DNA of 10,196 nt from an uncultured Porphyromonadaceae bacterium (GTDB lineage: Bacteria; Bacteroidota; Bacteroidia; Bacteroidales; Muribaculaceae). The stretch covers positions 1-10,196 of the forward strand of contig CAMWRB010000029.1 of the NCBI GenBank assembly GCA_947176545.1. The letters are read 5' to 3'. The translations under genes and the position numbers were made by a program. Below are positions 1-8,087 of this stretch, piece by piece (positions within the stretch are counted from its first letter, which is position 1; every line of letters starts with the position of its first letter). The notes beneath the pieces were generated by a model, which did no database searches, was not told where the DNA came from, and worked only from the letters and a program-made list of their open reading frames with translations.

Positions 1-316
1 CACGCAATATGCCGTCACGCACATCACCGTCAATATATACTTTAGTCTCCAAACCCTTGGTCACATCTGACTCGCGAGACAAGGATGCGATTGTCACCGT
101 CTTCATAATCGATGCCGGCACAAGCGGTCTCTTCTCGTTAGCGGCACACACGGTCTCACCTGTGGCAAGGTCGGTCACCATCACAGCCATATTCTCCGGC
201 AAACCGCGCGCGGATATAAAACGGTCTACTGCCTCCTGCTCGCGCACTCCGGCCGACAGGCCTGATGTCATCAGGCATGACAGCAGCAATGTGAGAAGTA
301 TACTCTTTATTCTCAT
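1..316 (-). CDS. dacB: D-alanyl-D-alanine carboxypeptidase, PBP4/DacB type (peptidase S13), N-terminal part
   Basis: Only the first 105 codons are inside the window; the gene continues past position 1. The start ATG is at 316-314. Residues 1-22 form a signal peptide (basic RIK, then a Leu-rich core, likely cleaved after GLSA), so the enzyme acts in the periplasm. The segment around residues 43-80 reads MAVMVTDLATGETV, then PASIMKTVTIASL. This fits the N-terminus of penicillin-binding protein 4, in which the SxxK motif (here S69-I-M-K72) supplies the acyl-enzyme serine and its general-base lysine. Family members trim or cleave peptidoglycan peptides (DD-carboxypeptidase/endopeptidase). The SxN and KTG motifs would lie outside the window, so activity cannot be confirmed. 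The Cys at residue 14 sits in a poor lipobox context, so a soluble periplasmic protein is more likely than a lipoprotein. Confidence 0.82.
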   Translation of the reverse strand, partial: MRIKSILLTLLLSCLMTSGLSAGVREQEAVDRFISARGLPENMAVMVTDLATGETVCAANEKRPLVPASIMKTVTIASLSRESDVTKGLETKVYIDGDVRDGILR

Positions 317-362
317 CTATAATATATGTAATCTTTGTGTATGATTTTACGTGTATTGTCCG

Positions 363-370
363 CAAATTTA
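363..370 (-). promoter_or_regulatory. candidate -7 promoter box for the dacB-like gene
   Basis: On the minus strand these bases read TAAATTTG, an exact match to the Bacteroidetes -7 pattern TAnnTTTG. It lies 46 bases upstream of the ATG at 316, leaving a leader of about 40 bases. No convincing TTTG -33 box is seen 19-21 bases further upstream. The same 140-base divergent gap (317-456) must also hold the promoter of the plus-strand permease. There I see only imperfect boxes, for example TAACATTT at 412-419 and TATTCTTTG at 419-427. Confidence 0.4.
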
Positions 371-456
371 ACAATCTTTTATTAATTTTACGACATATAC
401 AGGCCCGACGATAACATTTATTCTTTGCCGGGGCATAATCACAAAACGTTTTCCAT

Positions 457-1551
457 ATGAATCAACGTCGTCCCTATACCTTCGACCGTGTCGTCAGAAT
501 AGTGTTCAGCATCCTTGCCGTACTTGCGACAATATGGCTGCTCAACATATTGAAAGGAGTGCTGTTGCCGTTTATGATAGCCTGCTTGCTTGCATATATG
601 CTGGAGCCGATAGTGCGCTGGAATCAACGCTGGACTCACATACACCACAGGTTCGTCCCCGTTGTGCTGACCCTGCTGGAGACCCTGATACTCTTCTCGG
701 CATTTTGCGTCATTTTCTTTCCCTACCTCATCAACGAGACGACGGCTATGGCGGCCGCTGTCACAAAGTATGCAAACACGCAGATACATATTCCGTACAT
801 ATCGCAGCAGGTGCTCGATTTCCTGCGTGATAATATCAATCTCGATGAGATTTCACGATGGATTTCGCGCGAGGAGTGGATTAACCTTGCCAAACAGACG
901 CTTTACAAGTCATGGAATGTGATTTCCACTTCGTTCGAGCTGCTCTTCTCAGCGCTCAGTTGGCTGATAGTCCTGCTGTATCTCGTCTTTATCATGCTTG
1001 ACTATGAGAGGCTGATGCTGTCGTTCAGACAACTCGTACCCCATCAGCACCGTAATCGCGTGTACCGTATTGCCGACGACATCAAGAATGCAATGAACCG
1101 CTATTTCCGCGGTCAATTCCTCATAGCATTCAGTGTCGGCATCCTATTCTCCATCGGTTTCCTGATTATCGGCCTGCCGATGGCTGTGGTCATGGGTCTC
1201 TTTATCGGTATGCTCAACATGGTGCCGTATCTGCAGCTTATCTCGTTACCATTCACTGCGCTGCTGTGTCTGGTGGCGTTTGTCTCAAACGGAGTCGAGT
1301 TCTGGGTCATATTCTGGGAAGCGATGGCGGTTTACGTCGTCGTTCAGTTAATACAGGACCTTATTCTGACGCCCAAAATCATGGGTAAGGCCATGGGACT
1401 CAACCCCGCCATCATACTCCTTTCACTCTCGATATGGGGATGTCTCTTGGGCTTCATGGGCCTAATCATAGCCCTGCCTCTCACCACTCTACTCCTCTCC
1501 TATTATGACCTGTACGTGGTGCAACGCTCGGGAGACACTACTTCATATTGA
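457..1551 (+). CDS. AI-2E family transporter (PerM/YdiK-like permease)
   Basis: A 364-residue polytopic inner-membrane protein of the AI-2E exporter/PerM family. Paired N-terminal helices (about residues 12-52) are followed by a helix at 65-90. A soluble loop spans about 95-155, and a run of helices covers 160-182, 219-262, 283-300 and 318-347. The family signature is clear at the C-terminal half: NMVPYL at 254-259, then LILTPKIMGKAMGLNPAII at about 302-320, then LGFMGLIIALPLTTLL. Family length is typically 340-380 residues, so the protein is full length. Substrates differ within the family (autoinducer-2 export in TqsA, Na+/H+ exchange in some others), so none is assigned here. It is monocistronic, divergent from the dacB-like gene, and its 3' end overlaps the convergent antiporter gene by 14 bases. 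Start chosen at the ATG that gives a short basic N-terminus (MNQRRPYTFDR) before the first helix. Confidence 0.88.
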   Translation: MNQRRPYTFDRVVRIVFSILAVLATIWLLNILKGVLLPFMIACLLAYMLEPIVRWNQRWTHIHHRFVPVVLTLLETLILFSAFCVIFFPYLINETTAMAAAVTKYANTQIHIPYISQQVLDFLRDNINLDEISRWISREEWINLAKQTLYKSWNVISTSFELLFSALSWLIVLLYLVFIMLDYERLMLSFRQLVPHQHRNRVYRIADDIKNAMNRYFRGQFLIAFSVGILFSIGFLIIGLPMAVVMGLFIGMLNMVPYLQLISLPFTALLCLVAFVSNGVEFWVIFWEAMAVYVVVQLIQDLILTPKIMGKAMGLNPAIILLSLSIWGCLLGFMGLIIALPLTTLLLSYYDLYVVQRSGDTTSY

Positions 1552-3751
1552 CAAATTCCTTCGGGTCACCGACCACCCAGACCGTGTCGCCGGCTTCGAG
1601 CACTGTCGATGGGTCGGGCGACACATAACTGCCATCCAGCTTCAGCACCTTGACCAGCATCGTGTAGTAATCGTCACGGATATTGAGATTGGACAGAGGA
1701 ACACCGATTATCGGAGAGGTTTCGGAGAGTTTGATACTGCTCAATTCGACTTTAACCGGTGCCGACATACCGTTCTCCAGTTCCTTCATGCCGGCATCCA
1801 CGTCATCATTAAGGGCCTTAATCTGTTCGTCTGTACCGATTACTCCGAGTATATCTCCCGGGAAAATACGCATCTCTCCGTCGGGCAGCGGAAGCAGCAG
1901 CTGACCGCGCTGTATGCTCGATATACTTACTCCGTAATGGGAACGGAGATGCGAGTTGCGCAGACGGTCACCTACAAACGGCACACCCATTCCGACACGT
2001 ATATAGGCCTGGTGGAGGTCGTCCACAAGATTATTGTTACGACCTGAACGTGCGTTCTCACGGATATTCAGGTTGTCCATAAATTTCTTCTCGATACGTG
2101 TATGTCGCGACACGACCCGCGTACCGGCAAATGCTATGACAAATATAAAGACAGCTATTCCCACTATCCAGCCCCGCAACGGATTGAATGCCATTGTGGT
2201 GAAATATACGATAAAGAGCAATGCTATCAGGTAGCGAATTATCCGCATCACCACCAACGGCACATCATAGAATGAGGCTGTGGAGTGAAGACGCATACGC
2301 TCGTCAGGCTTGGTTGATGAGAATGAGAGAGCCACAAGAAACGGCAACATCACAACCAGAGTCACCGAATATGCTATAATCTTACCCCAGGATGGAAATA
2401 GGTCTATCAGCAACGGGAAGAGATATGACTTGGAGACTAAAGTTATAGCCAACAACACCACTGAATAAAGAAGCACACGCCACAGGTAGCGGCTCAGGAT
2501 ATCTTTCCACAACCGACGGGTATCGCTGACATCTGTACTCTGTTTGCTGTATCGGTCTATGAGGAATTGCAGGTTGGCCGGGAGATGTCTTTCCACTATG
2601 GAATAGGCCGGCACTGCCATCTTGATAAAGTATGGTGTTGTGAATATCGTTATGACCGATACGGCTACGATGATGGGATAGAGGTTGGACTCGAGTACAC
2701 CCAATGTCATACCCAACGAGGCGATGATAAACGAGAATTCACCTATCTGCGTCAGGGTGAACCCGGACTCCATAGCCACCTTGAGTGATTGTCCGGTGAC
2801 GAGCATTCCGGTCGTTCCGAAGAATATCATACCCATGATGACGACCGCGGCCAGAAGCAGGATTTCTCCCCAGTATGTAGCAAGCACACCGGGGTCGACC
2901 ATCATACCGACGGAGATGAAGAACACCGAACCGAAAAGGTCCTTGATAGGCTGGACCACATGCTCTATACGCTCGGCGGCCATAGTACCGGCCAAAATAG
3001 ACCCCATGACGAAGGCTCCGAGTTCGGCTGAAAAACCACTCATCACGCTGAAGGTAGTCATGGTGAAACATAGTGCCATAGAGACTACAAGCAGCGTCTC
3101 GTCATTGAGATAGCGGCGCAGATTGACCAACAGCGAGGGGAGAATGTACACCCCGACCAGAAACCAGATTACAAGGAAGAACATCAGCTTGCCCAAAGAA
3201 AACAGCAGCTCCATGCCTTGCACACTCCCCATCGCCATCGACGACAATATCACAAGCATCAGCACTCCGAACAAATCCTCGATAATCAGTACGGAAAGGA
3301 CCAGATTGGCAAACTTGTGCTGACGCAGCCCCAGGTCGTTGAGCGACTTCAGAATGATTGTCGTGGACGACATGGATATCATACCGCCCAGGAACATACT
3401 GTTGATAGTGTTCAGATGCAACAGACATCCCACGCCGAAGCCGGCCATCGTCATGCCGGTGATGATGATGAGTGCCGTCACTATGGCCGACGCACCTGAA
3501 TTGAGCAACTTCTTGAAGCTGAACTCCAGTCCAAGCGTAAACATCAGCACCACTATACCTATTTCCGCCCAAAATTCTATATTCTCAAGATTCGAGATTG
3601 AGGGAAGATACACAAACTTGGGTGAGGCCAGAAAACCGGCTAAGATGTAGCCGAGCACTACAGGTTGTTTCAGCTTCTTGAATAGAAGTGTTACTATCGC
3701 TCCTAACAGAAGTATCCATGCCAAATCTGCAATTAGTCCGTTGGTATCCAT
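1538..3751 (-). CDS. CPA2 family cation:proton antiporter with two C-terminal RCK_C (TrkA_C) domains
   Basis: A 737-residue integral membrane protein. Residues about 8-385 form a Na+/H+ exchanger (CPA2, KefB-like) core: PVVLGYILAGFLASP at 30-44, LMFTLGLEFSFKKLL at 69-83, SMSSTTIILKSL at 126-137, VLSVLIIEDLFGV at 151-163 and ELGAFVMGSILAGT at 243-256. E158-D159 occupy the place of the ion-binding acidic pair in this fold. Residues about 420-550 add about four further helices. The cytoplasmic tail carries two RCK_C-type ligand-binding domains, about 583-648 and 668-735, each with a PGD/AGD turn (P631-G-D, A720-G-D). No Rossmann RCK_N domain with a glycine-rich nucleotide motif is present, unlike KefB/KefC. 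Expected role: K+ or Na+ exchange for H+ across the inner membrane, gated by a small ligand. It is the last gene of the minus-strand unit, 20 bases after mgtC-like, and converges on the permease with a 14-base overlap. Confidence 0.88.
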   Translation of the reverse strand: MDTNGLIADLAWILLLGAIVTLLFKKLKQPVVLGYILAGFLASPKFVYLPSISNLENIEFWAEIGIVVLMFTLGLEFSFKKLLNSGASAIVTALIIITGMTMAGFGVGCLLHLNTINSMFLGGMISMSSTTIILKSLNDLGLRQHKFANLVLSVLIIEDLFGVLMLVILSSMAMGSVQGMELLFSLGKLMFFLVIWFLVGVYILPSLLVNLRRYLNDETLLVVSMALCFTMTTFSVMSGFSAELGAFVMGSILAGTMAAERIEHVVQPIKDLFGSVFFISVGMMVDPGVLATYWGEILLLAAVVIMGMIFFGTTGMLVTGQSLKVAMESGFTLTQIGEFSFIIASLGMTLGVLESNLYPIIVAVSVITIFTTPYFIKMAVPAYSIVERHLPANLQFLIDRYSKQSTDVSDTRRLWKDILSRYLWRVLLYSVVLLAITLVSKSYLFPLLIDLFPSWGKIIAYSVTLVVMLPFLVALSFSSTKPDERMRLHSTASFYDVPLVVMRIIRYLIALLFIVYFTTMAFNPLRGWIVGIAVFIFVIAFAGTRVVSRHTRIEKKFMDNLNIRENARSGRNNNLVDDLHQAYIRVGMGVPFVGDRLRNSHLRSHYGVSISSIQRGQLLLPLPDGEMRIFPGDILGVIGTDEQIKALNDDVDAGMKELENGMSAPVKVELSSIKLSETSPIIGVPLSNLNIRDDYYTMLVKVLKLDGSYVSPDPSTVLEAGDTVWVVGDPKEFVNMK

Positions 3752-3771
3752 CGTATTTTTTTATAAAAGAT

Positions 3772-4488
3772 TCAACTTTCGACCTGTGACGATAACGCGA
3801 TTTCAAGAGTGTCATTGACCTGACGCAGCGATGACATGACGCTCATGTAGTTGGTACGCGAATGAGCCAGTATCAGCAGGTTCAGACGCGTGCGACTGTT
3901 CACATAGTCATATTCCAGAAAATATGTCGACAGGTGCATCCCGTTCTCAGAAAGCACACGCAGGTACGGACTCAGGTCTGTCACAATACCGTTGATGCTG
4001 ATATTTATGGCCTTGCTCTCCTGACCTACACGCTGCCAATGCTCATACCAGTCAAATAGTATAAGCACTACCAGTATAAGTCCCGTGGTGCATACCGACA
4101 CAAGATACATTCCAACACCCACGGCCATACCTATTATAGCCGATATCCAAACACCGGCCGCTGTTGTCAGACCTTTTACCGACCCTTTGGCACGTATGAT
4201 TGCACCACCACCCAGGAAACCTATACCGGTGATGACCTGAGCCGCAATACGCCCGGGGTCGCCATTCTTCAGACCCATATATTCCTGCGGCACATATATC
4301 GACAGAAGCATGGCCAGACAGGCTCCCATTGTGATGAGAGAGAATGTGCGTATCCCCGCTATCTGTCCCTTACGCTTTCGTTCCGCTCCTATTATCACGC
4401 CAAGACACATGCTCAGCAACATTCTGAACATCGCGTTCACTATATTGACATCCATCGAGTGGAACGAGTCTATAATATCTTTCAACAT
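3772..4488 (-). CDS. MgtC/SapB family membrane protein
   Basis: A 238-residue protein with the full MgtC/SapB core. GAERKRKGQIAGIRTFSL at 34-51 matches the family block G-x-E-R-x(n)-AGIRT. RIAAQVITGIGFLGGGAII at 80-98 is the GFLG-G block, and KGLTTAAGVWISAIIGMAVG at 105-124 is the GLTTAA-W block. About five helices span residues 15-145. The soluble C-terminus (about 157-235) has the length and alternating pattern of the ACT-like domain found in MgtC itself. MgtC proteins support survival in low Mg2+ and, in Salmonella, inhibit the F1Fo ATP synthase; most bacterial homologues are uncharacterised. The setting, directly before a CPA2 antiporter (20-base gap) and 53 bases after a lipoprotein gene, suggests a role in envelope ion balance (inference). 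The ATG at 4488 is chosen; a second Met at residue 12 is possible. Confidence 0.9.
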   Translation of the reverse strand: MLKDIIDSFHSMDVNIVNAMFRMLLSMCLGVIIGAERKRKGQIAGIRTFSLITMGACLAMLLSIYVPQEYMGLKNGDPGRIAAQVITGIGFLGGGAIIRAKGSVKGLTTAAGVWISAIIGMAVGVGMYLVSVCTTGLILVVLILFDWYEHWQRVGQESKAINISINGIVTDLSPYLRVLSENGMHLSTYFLEYDYVNSRTRLNLLILAHSRTNYMSVMSSLRQVNDTLEIALSSQVES

Positions 4489-4541
4489 AAATGCTTAATC
4501 TATTATCTGAGGTAATTTCATTGCTACCGGCATCGGAAATA

Positions 4542-5195
4542 TCAAAACGGCAGTCCGGTACCTATGTATTCTATCACCACCTCATCATTGAAGTCTGACG
4601 CCTGAGGCACCTTATCACCATTGTATAATCCCGTGGCCAATCCCTCGGGCAATATCCTCTGACTCGGCAGAAAATAGAGTCCCCGCCATTTCCATCCCCA
4701 TATACCGATACCGTCGAGACTCTCGAATTCGGGCTGCACACCCTCCAATTTCAACACCTCGCTGAAGGGTGTGCCGATACTTATATATCCCTCGTCGGTC
4801 TGGACCTTGACACTTTCATCTGATGCACACAGCATCTGCAGGCTCTCCTCTCCGAAATTATAGCCGCGGAAACGTTCCCGGCCGGCGTAAATAAATCTGT
4901 ATATGTCGCTGTCACTCCCCTCTTCGACCATTACCTCGTCATATACCCCATCTATATATGACTGCAGGTCACCGATGGCTATTGGACAACTTACCGGACC
5001 GATACCGTCGGATGAAAGCAACAATATTTTCTCATCTTCGGCATTATCCGTAACTGTATCGCTGACCGTCGCCGTATCGGTCGTTTCATGTCCCCCTTTC
5101 TTGCCGCAGGAACTAACAATGGATAACGGCACAATCGCCGCTATTATACATATCATGTACCGGAACTTAATCCCTCTTGATGTCTTGTATGTCAT
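4542..5195 (-). CDS. hypothetical lipoprotein
   Basis: A 217-residue protein I do not recognise. The N-terminus is basic (MTYKTSRGIKFR), followed by a hydrophobic stretch and a lipobox-like IVSSC with the lipidated Cys at residue 30. A polar Thr/Asp/Glu-rich linker follows (about 31-54), so it is predicted to be membrane-anchored and exported. The mature domain (about 55-217) is acidic and has no transmembrane segment. It contains two further cysteines (C70, C123) that could form a disulphide, and a Trp-rich patch, WGWKW, at 166-170. The phrase GTPFSEVLKLEG at 141-152 faintly resembles the opening of BamE/SmpA-like domains; this is too weak to name it. Only four bases separate its ATG from the stop of the upstream antiporter-homologue gene, implying coupled translation and perhaps a shared function. 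Met14 is an alternative start that would still keep the lipobox. Confidence 0.72.
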   Translation of the reverse strand: MTYKTSRGIKFRYMICIIAAIVPLSIVSSCGKKGGHETTDTATVSDTVTDNAEDEKILLLSSDGIGPVSCPIAIGDLQSYIDGVYDEVMVEEGSDSDIYRFIYAGRERFRGYNFGEESLQMLCASDESVKVQTDEGYISIGTPFSEVLKLEGVQPEFESLDGIGIWGWKWRGLYFLPSQRILPEGLATGLYNGDKVPQASDFNDEVVIEYIGTGLPF

Positions 5196-5199
5196 ATAA

Positions 5200-7236
5200 T
5201 CACGCTTTTTCGTTTCCTTCGCCGAACTGTGCCGGGATTATCATTGCTATATTATAACCTGAGAAATGCTTACCCAAAAATCCGGGCATATTCTCCAAAT
5301 CTGAAGTACACGATATAGACCCTTTACGCGCCCCGACCACTATCATAAGGTCTTCCACATCAATCTGTGACGAGAGTATGATGAAGTCATCCCACGACTC
5401 CATGATACGATACCGACGGGTGAACGCATACCCACCCTCTGAAATCATTCCCTCGAGATATTCGGCGGTTTTGGGATAGCATATGAAGATAGTTTTTACG
5501 CCAAATGCGGCCGCGAGATTGCCTATACGGGCCACCCACATACCGAATCCCGTCTCATACTCTGCATTCCTCGGCACTATCACCACGAGTTTGCGGATGG
5601 TATCTATCGGCATGAAACAGCGCGACATGATAATCATACGGTCGGTCGAACCCATCAGCTGCTCAATCATCGAGCCGTAAAAATTGTCTGCTATCTTGCT
5701 GCGCCGGTGCAATCCTATGATGACCTCCGTGCTGTTCCACTCACGCATCAGGTTGGTAATGCCCGCACCGATATTCAGGTCAAAACGCTCTATGTCCCGG
5801 CAGGGAATCTCCATAGCCTCGGCCACACCACGCGATATACCCAGAGCCTCGCGACCCATGACGACCGATTTGCCGGCATCGGCATTTCGCACATACAGCG
5901 CGGTGACGGCCTCCGTGTTGAGCGGAGAACGCATATAGAGAGCCATCCGCATGATGCTTTCGGCTGTCACCGGATTGGCCACGGCAACAACCTGACGGGC
6001 GAAGCCGGTGTGCTGCACAGGCTCGCGCTCCAGTTCGCGGGCGGTCAGACGCATGCGTATCCTGATAGAGGCCCTCTCTGTCTGCAGGGATGCCACTATA
6101 CAGCAAATCAATATCATCACTACCGCACCATTCATCATATCCTCTGTCATCAGGCCATACTGGAAACCTATCATCGTTGCAGCGATAGTCGCGGCAGCCT
6201 TACCGCTGCTGAGACCGAACATCAGACGACGCTCATTGACACCAAGACCCGATACATGCTGCGTTATCCATGTGGCAAGCCACTTGGATACCAGTGCTGT
6301 CAAAGTCATGACAAGGGCGACACGGGCCACCCCCCAGCCGGCGAAGATGAGGTGTACGTTGATGAGCATACCTACTCCTATCAGAAAGTATGGGATAAAC
6401 AACGCATTGCCGACAAACGAGATATGTCGCATAAGCTGCGACCGAACCGGTATAAACCGGTTTAACACCAGACCACCGTAGAATGCCCCTAAAATAGCCT
6501 CCAGTCCTATAAGACGAGCCAACAGCGAACTCGCCAGCATCAGCACCATGATGAAGACGAACTGAGCAACACTGTCATTGACCGAACGGAAGAAACGGCG
6601 TGTCAGAAACGGAAACAAAAAAGCTATACCTATCGCGTAGATAACGGTCAGCAACAGCAATTTCAGCAATGAGACAGCACCGAAATGACCGGTAAGATGC
6701 ACATCTATAACCTCTGCAAGTGCCAACAATGCGAGCAATACGGCCACGATGGTGCCGCACACTGATATGATGACAGCACGATTATTGCTGAGCCCGAAAC
6801 GGCTTACTATCGGATAGGACACCAGCGTATGCGAGGCATACATCGACGAAACAAGAACGGCCGTCGCCCAGCTCGTGTTAAGCAGAAGACGCGTCACCGG
6901 CACACCTATTGCCATTGGTAACAGAAACGTCAGCAGACCGAAGAATACACCATGCTTATAGTTGCGGCGCAAGTGATACATATCTATCTCTATGGCCGCT
7001 AAAAACATCAGATACAGAATGCCGACCTGGCCGAATATCTCAAAACTCGCATCACGGGCCAGTATGTTGAATCCGTATGGACCGATTATGACACCGGCTA
7101 TTATCAGTCCGACGATATTGGGCACCTTTATACGCCGGAATAATAACGGAGCGAACAGTATGACCGACATCACCAGCAGAAATATTGCCACCGGATTAGT
7201 CAGCGGAAAGGTGAATATGTCGGTCAGTGTCTTCAC
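5200..7236 (-). CDS. CPA2 cation:proton antiporter homologue with C-terminal USP-like region
   Basis: A 678-residue protein. Residues about 15-390 form a twelve- or thirteen-helix exchanger core: VPNIVGLIIAGVIIGPYGF at 38-56, LYLMFLAAIEIDMYHLR at 74-90, SHTLVSYPIVSRFGL at 135-149, LEAILGAFYGGLVLNRF at 245-261 and PYFLIGVGMLINV at 282-294. This fits a Bacteroidetes CPA2 subgroup. The tail (about 413-672) is soluble and looks like two universal-stress-protein folds in tandem. The first ends in VIIGLH (505-510) followed by G521-S522, a loosened form of the USP nucleotide loop; the second starts at KLVVIVPR (549-556). Oddity: the helix-5 motif reads SVCGTIVAVLLALLALA (158-174). Where the subgroup as I recall it has GGTIITDT, the Asp is V166. 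It may therefore not exchange ions in the usual way. It sits 47 bases after tatD-like and 4 bases before a lipoprotein gene. Confidence 0.85.
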   Translation of the reverse strand: MKTLTDIFTFPLTNPVAIFLLVMSVILFAPLLFRRIKVPNIVGLIIAGVIIGPYGFNILARDASFEIFGQVGILYLMFLAAIEIDMYHLRRNYKHGVFFGLLTFLLPMAIGVPVTRLLLNTSWATAVLVSSMYASHTLVSYPIVSRFGLSNNRAVIISVCGTIVAVLLALLALAEVIDVHLTGHFGAVSLLKLLLLTVIYAIGIAFLFPFLTRRFFRSVNDSVAQFVFIMVLMLASSLLARLIGLEAILGAFYGGLVLNRFIPVRSQLMRHISFVGNALFIPYFLIGVGMLINVHLIFAGWGVARVALVMTLTALVSKWLATWITQHVSGLGVNERRLMFGLSSGKAAATIAATMIGFQYGLMTEDMMNGAVVMILICCIVASLQTERASIRIRMRLTARELEREPVQHTGFARQVVAVANPVTAESIMRMALYMRSPLNTEAVTALYVRNADAGKSVVMGREALGISRGVAEAMEIPCRDIERFDLNIGAGITNLMREWNSTEVIIGLHRRSKIADNFYGSMIEQLMGSTDRMIIMSRCFMPIDTIRKLVVIVPRNAEYETGFGMWVARIGNLAAAFGVKTIFICYPKTAEYLEGMISEGGYAFTRRYRIMESWDDFIILSSQIDVEDLMIVVGARKGSISCTSDLENMPGFLGKHFSGYNIAMIIPAQFGEGNEKA

Positions 7237-7283
7237 TGTTTATCTATTGTCATTTATATTATTTCACTAATATACCTTCAGCG

Positions 7284-8075
7284 TCAGGTAATCCCGAACA
7301 ACTGACATGCATTTTCATCCGTCAGACGTTCGGCCTCGCTTGGAGTTACTCCGCATTCTGTGGCGACAACGTCACGGACAGCCCCTAAATAAGAACTTTC
7401 ATTACGACGCCCGCGATAAGGAACCGGAGCCAACCACGGTGCATCGGTCTCAAGCACTATGTGTCTCAACCCGATTGCCCTAACGGCATCACGCACACTC
7501 TGAGCATTCTTGAATGTGACAACACCGTTGATACCGAACATCGCTTCCGGATGAGCGCTCAGTATCCTCTCCGCATCAGCGGGGGCTGAGGTGAAGCTGT
7601 GGAACAGCAACGGAGGCAGACCGGTGAGCCGGAACTGACGCAAGACATCAAGCGTCTCGTCAAGTCCCTCGCGGCAATGGATGATGACCGGCAGACGGCG
7701 TTCGACTGCAAGCTGAACCTGTTGGCCGAATGCCTCCATCTGTCGCTCTCGCCATGTGGCATCGTGATAAAGGTCTATACCCACCTCGCCTATCGCCACC
7801 GGACGCTCATCCTCGTATCGCTCTGCAATGGCACGCAACTCGCTGCGCCAATCAGCGCCCACCTCCGTGGGATGAAGACCCATGCCGACAGAGGTGACTC
7901 CGGGGTTGTCGTGATGCAGAGCCAGCAGCTCCTCCACAGTGTCAAGAGCCACGCAAGGCAAGACCATATGGCTTACACCGGACTTCAAGGCTCTGTCGAC
8001 AGCACCCTGCACTCCCCGCTCATCACCGTCGGGGTAATCATCACGCAAATATATATGGGTATGCGTATCTATCAT
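7284..8075 (-). CDS. tatD: TatD family metal-dependent hydrolase (DNase)
   Basis: A 263-residue soluble protein of the usual TatD length. All metal-ligand motifs are visible: D3-T-H5-T-H7 at the N-terminus, GEVGID with E97, IIHCRE with H133, H159 in FHSFT, and ETDAPWL with D211. The LHPTEV block (67-72) and the RGRRNESSYL block (221-230) are also typical. TatD proteins form a TIM barrel with a divalent metal centre and act as 3'-5' exonucleases or endonucleases in DNA repair and turnover. Many bacteria carry several paralogues (TatD, YcfH, YjjV), so the precise subtype is not certain. The gene begins 12 bases after the stop of the isoprenyl diphosphate synthase gene. The ATG is fixed by the near-terminal DTHTH motif. 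Confidence 0.92.
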   Translation of the reverse strand: MIDTHTHIYLRDDYPDGDERGVQGAVDRALKSGVSHMVLPCVALDTVEELLALHHDNPGVTSVGMGLHPTEVGADWRSELRAIAERYEDERPVAIGEVGIDLYHDATWRERQMEAFGQQVQLAVERRLPVIIHCREGLDETLDVLRQFRLTGLPPLLFHSFTSAPADAERILSAHPEAMFGINGVVTFKNAQSVRDAVRAIGLRHIVLETDAPWLAPVPYRGRRNESSYLGAVRDVVATECGVTPSEAERLTDENACQLFGIT

Positions 8076-8087
8076 CTCTGTTACGTA

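Noticed and set aside
1505..2047. A 180-codon open frame on the plus strand
   Set aside because: It lies inside the CPA2-RCK_C gene on the opposite strand and shows no recognisable protein features.
5707..6465. A 252-codon open frame on the plus strand
   Set aside because: It is antisense to the well-supported CPA2-USP gene, is His/Arg/Gln-rich without any domain, and arises from codon bias on the opposite strand.
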